Positions 60,223-64,000 of a stretch of DNA of 64,000 nt are shown here, one piece after another. Each line of letters opens with the position of its first letter. Position 1 is the stretch's first letter. Under the pieces are notes generated by a model. It worked only from the letters and a program-made list of their open reading frames with translations, was not told the DNA's origin and made no database searches. The position numbers and the translations under genes are program-made. Origin of the DNA: Brevibacterium permense (GTDB taxonomy: Bacteria; Actinomycetota; Actinomycetes; Actinomycetales; Brevibacteriaceae); the NCBI RefSeq assembly GCF_025506275.1, contig NZ_QYCP01000001.1, forward strand, positions 124,001 to 188,000, in the 5' to 3' direction.

Positions 60223-62136
60223 TCAGGACTCGGAGTTTGGAGGTGTCTCCGTCTCCCGGGTCGGCACGTCGCGGCCGCCGCGATTGCTTTCGCGACCGGC
60301 CGACTTCGACCGCTGCTTGCCGAGCAGACCCTGCGAACTGCTGAGCCGGTAGTCGATGCGCTCGTCGACCTTCTCGCCCAGGTATTCGTCGAAGTCGTCG
60401 GCCAGGTGCTCACCGACCGCACGGTAGCGTGCGGCACGTTCGATCGCGGCGGTCCGCTTGGCCTCCATGCCGAAGGCCTTGAGTGTGGACACACAGACGA
60501 GCAGCAGCACGATCGAGAACGGCAACGCTGTGACCAGCGATCCCGCCTGCAGCGCGGTCAGACCGCCAGCGACGAGCAGCGCGATGGCGATCGCACCTTC
60601 CATCAGCGCCCAGAGCACGCGTGACCAGATCGGCGGGTTCGGGTGACCGCCCGAGGCGAGCATGTCGACGACGAGCGAGCCGGAGTCCGAGGAAGTGATG
60701 AAGAAGATCGCCACGAGGATGATCGCGATGACCGAGAGGATCGAGCCCAACGGCAGGTCGCCGAGGACGTCGAAGAGGACACGCTCGGCGACGACTCCCT
60801 CATCCGGATCGACAAGGTCACCGGAGCCGAAGATCTGACGGTAGATGCCGGTACCGCCGAGGACGGAGAACCAGAAGAAGCCGACGATCGACGGCACCAG
60901 CAGGACACCGGCGATGAACTCGCGGACCGTGCGCCCGCGGGAGATGCGTGCGATGAAGACACCGACGAAAGGTGCCCAGGAGATCCACCAGCCCCAGTAG
61001 AAGAGGGTCCAACTCGAGTTCCATTCGGCCCCCTCCTTGCCGGAGTAGGCACCGATGTCGAAGGTCATGTTCAGCACGTTCGCCAGCCAGACTCCGAGTG
61101 ATTCGACGAAGTTCTGGAATAGGAACAGAGTGGGGCCAAGCACCAGGACCGTGACAAGCAGGACGCCGGCCATCGTGAGGTTGATGTTCGACAGCCATTT
61201 GATGCCTGCGCCCACACCGGAGACCACCGAAGCGGTGGCGAGGAAGGTGATGATGACGATGAGGATGATGAGGAAGGTGTTGTCGTAGTCGCCGACGACC
61301 CCGATGTGTTTGAGTCCAGCCGAGATCTGCTGGACACCGAGGCCCAGCGAGGTGGCGATGCCGAAGACGGTGCCGAAGATCGCGATGATGTCGATGACGT
61401 CTCCGGCCCAGCCCTTGACCTTATTGCCGAGCAGAGGCTCGAGTGCCCACCGGATCGACAGAGGGCGACCGCGACGATGGATGGCATAGGCCAGCGCCAT
61501 GCCGAGCACCGCGTAGAGCGCCCAGGGGTGCAGTCCCCAGTGGACGAAGGTCTGGGCCATGCCCATCTGCGCGTTCTCGACCTCCCCGCCGGCCCAGCCG
61601 GGCTTCGGCCCGGTGGTGGCGTAGGTGAGCGGTTCGGCCACACCGTAGAAGACGAGGCCGATACCCATGCCGGCGGCGAAGAGCATCGCGAACCAGGACA
61701 TCACGCCGAATTCGGGTTCGTCATCGTCCTTGCCGAGCTTGATCTTGCCGAATTTCGAGAAGCCGACGACGATGGCGAAGGCGACGAAGAGTCCGACGAC
61801 GAGCATGTAATACCAGCCGAGGTCCGTGACGATCCAGTTCTGGATGCTCGAGATGACCTGGCCCGTGCCCTCGGGCAGGGACACGGAGAACACGACGATT
61901 CCGACGATGATGATCAGCGCCGGCCAGAATACGCGCGGAGCGATCATGCCCTTGCCGATGTGCACTCCTTGCCGGCGCAGCTTCTGCGTGATCGCGTCGT
62001 CGGAATCGGATTCGCCGATGTGGAGCTTCTCAGGCAGATGCAGTTCTACGGGGTCGGGTTCACCGAAGAGCAGCTGCTCTTCCGGGCCCGGTCCCAACCC
62101 GTTTCCCGACTGGAAATTCGTGTCGGGGTTACTCAT
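60223..62136 (-). CDS. BCCT-family carrier (glycine betaine/choline type)
   Basis: A 637-residue secondary transporter with twelve helices. The family signature is YWGWWISWAPFVGVFIARISRGR; GLHPWALYAVLGMALAY is also typical. An acidic, disordered N-terminus of about 65 residues and a long Arg/Ser/Asp-rich cytoplasmic C-terminus (from about residue 560) may sense osmotic conditions. ATG 62136 has AAGGAGAG upstream. Imports betaine, choline or related osmolytes with sodium or protons. It is divergent from the UMF1-type carrier. Confidence 0.94.
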   Translation of the reverse strand: MSNPDTNFQSGNGLGPGPEEQLLFGEPDPVELHLPEKLHIGESDSDDAITQKLRRQGVHIGKGMIAPRVFWPALIIIVGIVVFSVSLPEGTGQVISSIQNWIVTDLGWYYMLVVGLFVAFAIVVGFSKFGKIKLGKDDDEPEFGVMSWFAMLFAAGMGIGLVFYGVAEPLTYATTGPKPGWAGGEVENAQMGMAQTFVHWGLHPWALYAVLGMALAYAIHRRGRPLSIRWALEPLLGNKVKGWAGDVIDIIAIFGTVFGIATSLGLGVQQISAGLKHIGVVGDYDNTFLIILIVIITFLATASVVSGVGAGIKWLSNINLTMAGVLLVTVLVLGPTLFLFQNFVESLGVWLANVLNMTFDIGAYSGKEGAEWNSSWTLFYWGWWISWAPFVGVFIARISRGRTVREFIAGVLLVPSIVGFFWFSVLGGTGIYRQIFGSGDLVDPDEGVVAERVLFDVLGDLPLGSILSVIAIILVAIFFITSSDSGSLVVDMLASGGHPNPPIWSRVLWALMEGAIAIALLVAGGLTALQAGSLVTALPFSIVLLLVCVSTLKAFGMEAKRTAAIERAARYRAVGEHLADDFDEYLGEKVDERIDYRLSSSQGLLGKQRSKSAGRESNRGGRDVPTRETETPPNSES

Positions 62137-62370
62137 TTCGCTCTCCTTATCGGATGATTGGATTACCGTTTCACTCTGCCCCATTTCCCAGTCTCCTTCA
62201 AGGCAACTTTCAGCCAAGACGCCCACAGCAGGGGTGAAATCCCTGGTCACGCAGAGAATTCGCTCTGCGCCGCAACAGGAAAGTCGACTTGCGAGAAGAG
62301 CGGACCAAGCCGGGGAATCGCCCCACGGCTCACCCCACGTTTCGGACCCGGCATTCAGTACAGTGGCCTC

Positions 62371-63705
62371 ATGGCCTCGACGCTGACTTCACCCGGTTCG
62401 AGCCCCGGTTCGGGCAATCGCCTGCGCATCTTCAATTGGGCACTGTGGGACTGGGGTTCGGCGTCCTTCAACGCTGTGATCATCACCTTCGTCTTCTCTC
62501 CATATCTGACGAAGTCCGTCGCCGCGACCGAGGAAGCCGGCTCCTCGGCGTTGGGCTGGTCGATGGCCGCAGCCGGTTTCGTCATCGCCGTCATCGCTCC
62601 GGCGGCCGGCACGCGAGCCGACGCCGGGGGACGCCATCGTCTGTGGCTGGGCGTGCACACCGGGATCGTCGTGCTCACGATGTTCGGGCTCTTCTTCGTC
62701 CGCGACTCCCCCGACTACCTGTGGCTGGGCCTGCTGCTCCTGGCTGTGGGCAGCGTCTTCTTCGAATTCGCCGAGGTGTCCTACAACGGCATCATGGTCC
62801 GCATCACCGACCCCGACAACGTCGGCAAGGTCTCCGGATTCGGCTGGGGCATGGGCTACGTCGGAGGGCTTGTCCTCCTCGTCATCCTCCTCGTCCTCGT
62901 CATCCAACCCGAGGTCGGCTTCCTCGGCGCCAGCGACGAAGAGGGGCTGCGGTTCCGCATCGTCGCGGTGCTGTCAGCCGTGTGGTTCGCGATCTTCGCA
63001 CTCCCCGTCCTGTTCTCGGCACCGGGCGCGAACGCCAAGGGCACCTCGGGTGGGCATCCGATCCGGGCGTTCCTGTCCGACTATGCGGGCCTCGTCCGCC
63101 GTCTGATCCGGATGTGGTCGGCCGAGCATCAGACGCTGCGGTTCTTCATCGCCTCGGCGGTCTTCCGGGACGGTCTCGCCGCGATCTTCTCCTTCGCGGG
63201 CGTCCTCGCGGCCGGCAGCTACGGCTTCTCCGCCTCGGAGATCATCATCCTCGGTGTGGCCGCGAACGTCGCAGCGGGCGCCGGGGCAATGATCGCCGGA
63301 TGGTTCGATGATCGGCTCGGTCCGAAGCCCGTCATCATCGCCGGCCTCATCGTCATCATCCTAGGCGGGCTGCCGATCCTCTTCAGCGCCGAGGCGGACG
63401 TGTTCTGGGTCTGCGCCCTGATCCTGAGCTTCTGCGTCGGTCCGGTTCAGGCATCAAGCCGGTCGTTCCTGGCCCGGATCACGCCGCCGGAATCGGCCGG
63501 GGAGAACTTCGGGCTCTATGCCACGACGGGAAGGGCCGTGAGCTTCCTCGGTCCGGCCATGTTCGCGCTGGCGATCACGCTCTTCGGCTTCCAGCGGGCG
63601 GGGACGCTGGGCATCCTCATCGTTCTGGCCATCGGCCTGGCTCTCATCATCCCCGTCCGACCCGACGCCCCGGCACGCTCCATGCAGGCCCGGACGCAGG
63701 GCTGA
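62371..63705 (+). CDS. MFS transporter, UMF1-like
   Basis: A 444-residue carrier with about twelve helices. FNWALWDWGSASFNAVIITFVF at the N-terminus and GSVFFEFAEVSYNGIM are the marks of the UMF1 (Atg22-like) group. The start ATG 62371 lies 6 bases after TACAGT (62359-62364), a leaderless arrangement. Function unknown; homologues may export amino acids. It is divergent from the BCCT gene and convergent with the SRPBCC gene. Confidence 0.9.
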   Translation: MASTLTSPGSSPGSGNRLRIFNWALWDWGSASFNAVIITFVFSPYLTKSVAATEEAGSSALGWSMAAAGFVIAVIAPAAGTRADAGGRHRLWLGVHTGIVVLTMFGLFFVRDSPDYLWLGLLLLAVGSVFFEFAEVSYNGIMVRITDPDNVGKVSGFGWGMGYVGGLVLLVILLVLVIQPEVGFLGASDEEGLRFRIVAVLSAVWFAIFALPVLFSAPGANAKGTSGGHPIRAFLSDYAGLVRRLIRMWSAEHQTLRFFIASAVFRDGLAAIFSFAGVLAAGSYGFSASEIIILGVAANVAAGAGAMIAGWFDDRLGPKPVIIAGLIVIILGGLPILFSAEADVFWVCALILSFCVGPVQASSRSFLARITPPESAGENFGLYATTGRAVSFLGPAMFALAITLFGFQRAGTLGILIVLAIGLALIIPVRPDAPARSMQARTQG

Positions 63706-63734
63706 ATCGGACCCCGGCGACTGTGCGCCGTTCC

Positions 63735-63785
63735 GCGGGAGAAGAATGTTGATTTCAGCGGCGCGAAGCAACATAAGTCTCCCGC
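63735..63785. terminator. Two-step hairpin between convergent genes
   Basis: Outer arms GCGGGAGA (63735-63742) and TCTCCCGC (63778-63785), inner arms ATGTTG (63746-63751) and CAACAT (63769-63774), separated by 3-base bulges on both sides. Confidence 0.65.
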
Positions 63786-63825
63786 AGAATCGTCCTCTGC
63801 GAGTCCGGTCGGGTCGGTTCGCGCC

Positions 63826-64000
63826 TCAGCCGTGGGCCAGCAGGTCGTCGATCTGGTTGATCGCGCCGGTCGAGCCTTCGATGACACCCATCTCCAGCAC
63901 GGTGCGCAGCCCTTCGACCGAGTCGAAGACGGATTCGTAGGTGACGCGGGTGCCGGTCTCGATCGCTTCGAAGCTGTAGATGCAGCTGCTTCCGGGCATC
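63826..64000 (-). CDS. SRPBCC-type protein, C-terminal end
   Basis: The last 58 codons of a minus-strand gene that continues past the window edge. The visible part ends IYSFEAIETGTRVTYESVF then EMGVIEGSTGAINQIDDLLA, a beta strand followed by a long amphipathic helix as in AHSA1/SRPBCC proteins. Convergent with the UMF1 gene. The 5' part is not visible; the in-frame ATG at 63999 is probably internal. Confidence 0.7.
   Translation of the reverse strand, partial: MPGSSCIYSFEAIETGTRVTYESVFDSVEGLRTVLEMGVIEGSTGAINQIDDLLAHG

Noticed and set aside
62137..62370. Riboswitch or structured leader in front of the BCCT gene
   Set aside because: A small CAGGG/CCCTG hairpin is present, but I recognise no riboswitch consensus (glycine, guanidine, SAM or others).

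Overview
The window looks like chromosomal DNA of a high-GC actinobacterium. The evidence is GC-rich third codon positions, frequent GTG starts, many apparent leaderless promoters (TANNNT followed 6-7 nt later by the start codon), three NarL-type two-component systems, DppABCD-type peptide transporters and a BCCT carrier. A Brevibacterium-like Micrococcales member fits best, but that is inference from gene content, not from a marker gene. I see no rRNA, tRNA, CRISPR array, intact insertion sequence or phage.

Layout. 1-16,200: an L-rhamnose catabolic locus in two blocks, (MFS)-rhaM-rhaI and rhaEW-rhaB. They are separated by about 10 kb holding a membrane protein, a drug-type MFS exporter with a small AhpD-like protein behind a CsoR-type operator, a polyol-type MFS carrier, a cassette of two DeoR regulators around a 2-hydroxyacid dehydrogenase and an FGGY kinase, and a decayed P-loop NTPase gene. 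16,286-24,229: oxidoreductase, DUF402 protein, amidohydrolase, DUF421 protein, NmrA-like protein, then a sensor kinase/response regulator/DUF4097 operon.

24,446-36,299: a PLP trans-sulfuration enzyme, then an eight-gene, translationally coupled operon (lipoprotein, two permeases, double ATPase, flavin monooxygenase, FMN reductase, second flavin monooxygenase, FAD/NAD(P)-binding protein). It looks like uptake and oxidative cleavage of an organic, probably sulfur-containing, nutrient. 36,782-40,514: an ArsR/SRPBCC pair with a palindrome across the regulator's start codon, a membrane acyltransferase and a nitronate monooxygenase. 40,563-48,360: a response regulator, a DMT-type carrier and a sensor kinase, a membrane protein, a CPBP protease pseudogene, and another kinase/regulator pair.

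48,375-64,000: SDR dehydrogenase, FMN reductase, TetR regulator, a second oligopeptide-type ABC transporter, alanine/glycine symporter, class II fructose-bisphosphate aldolase, BCCT carrier, UMF1-type MFS carrier and the end of an SRPBCC gene. Convergent gene pairs here are separated by long palindromes likely to act as bidirectional terminators.

Together the genes describe a soil- or surface-type heterotroph with many nutrient uptake systems. The most interesting signals are the coupled flavin-monooxygenase/ABC operon, a DNA-level 10-mer (GCCGAGGCGG) recurring in all codon phases and between genes, many leaderless starts on regulatory genes, and several operators readable directly from the sequence.
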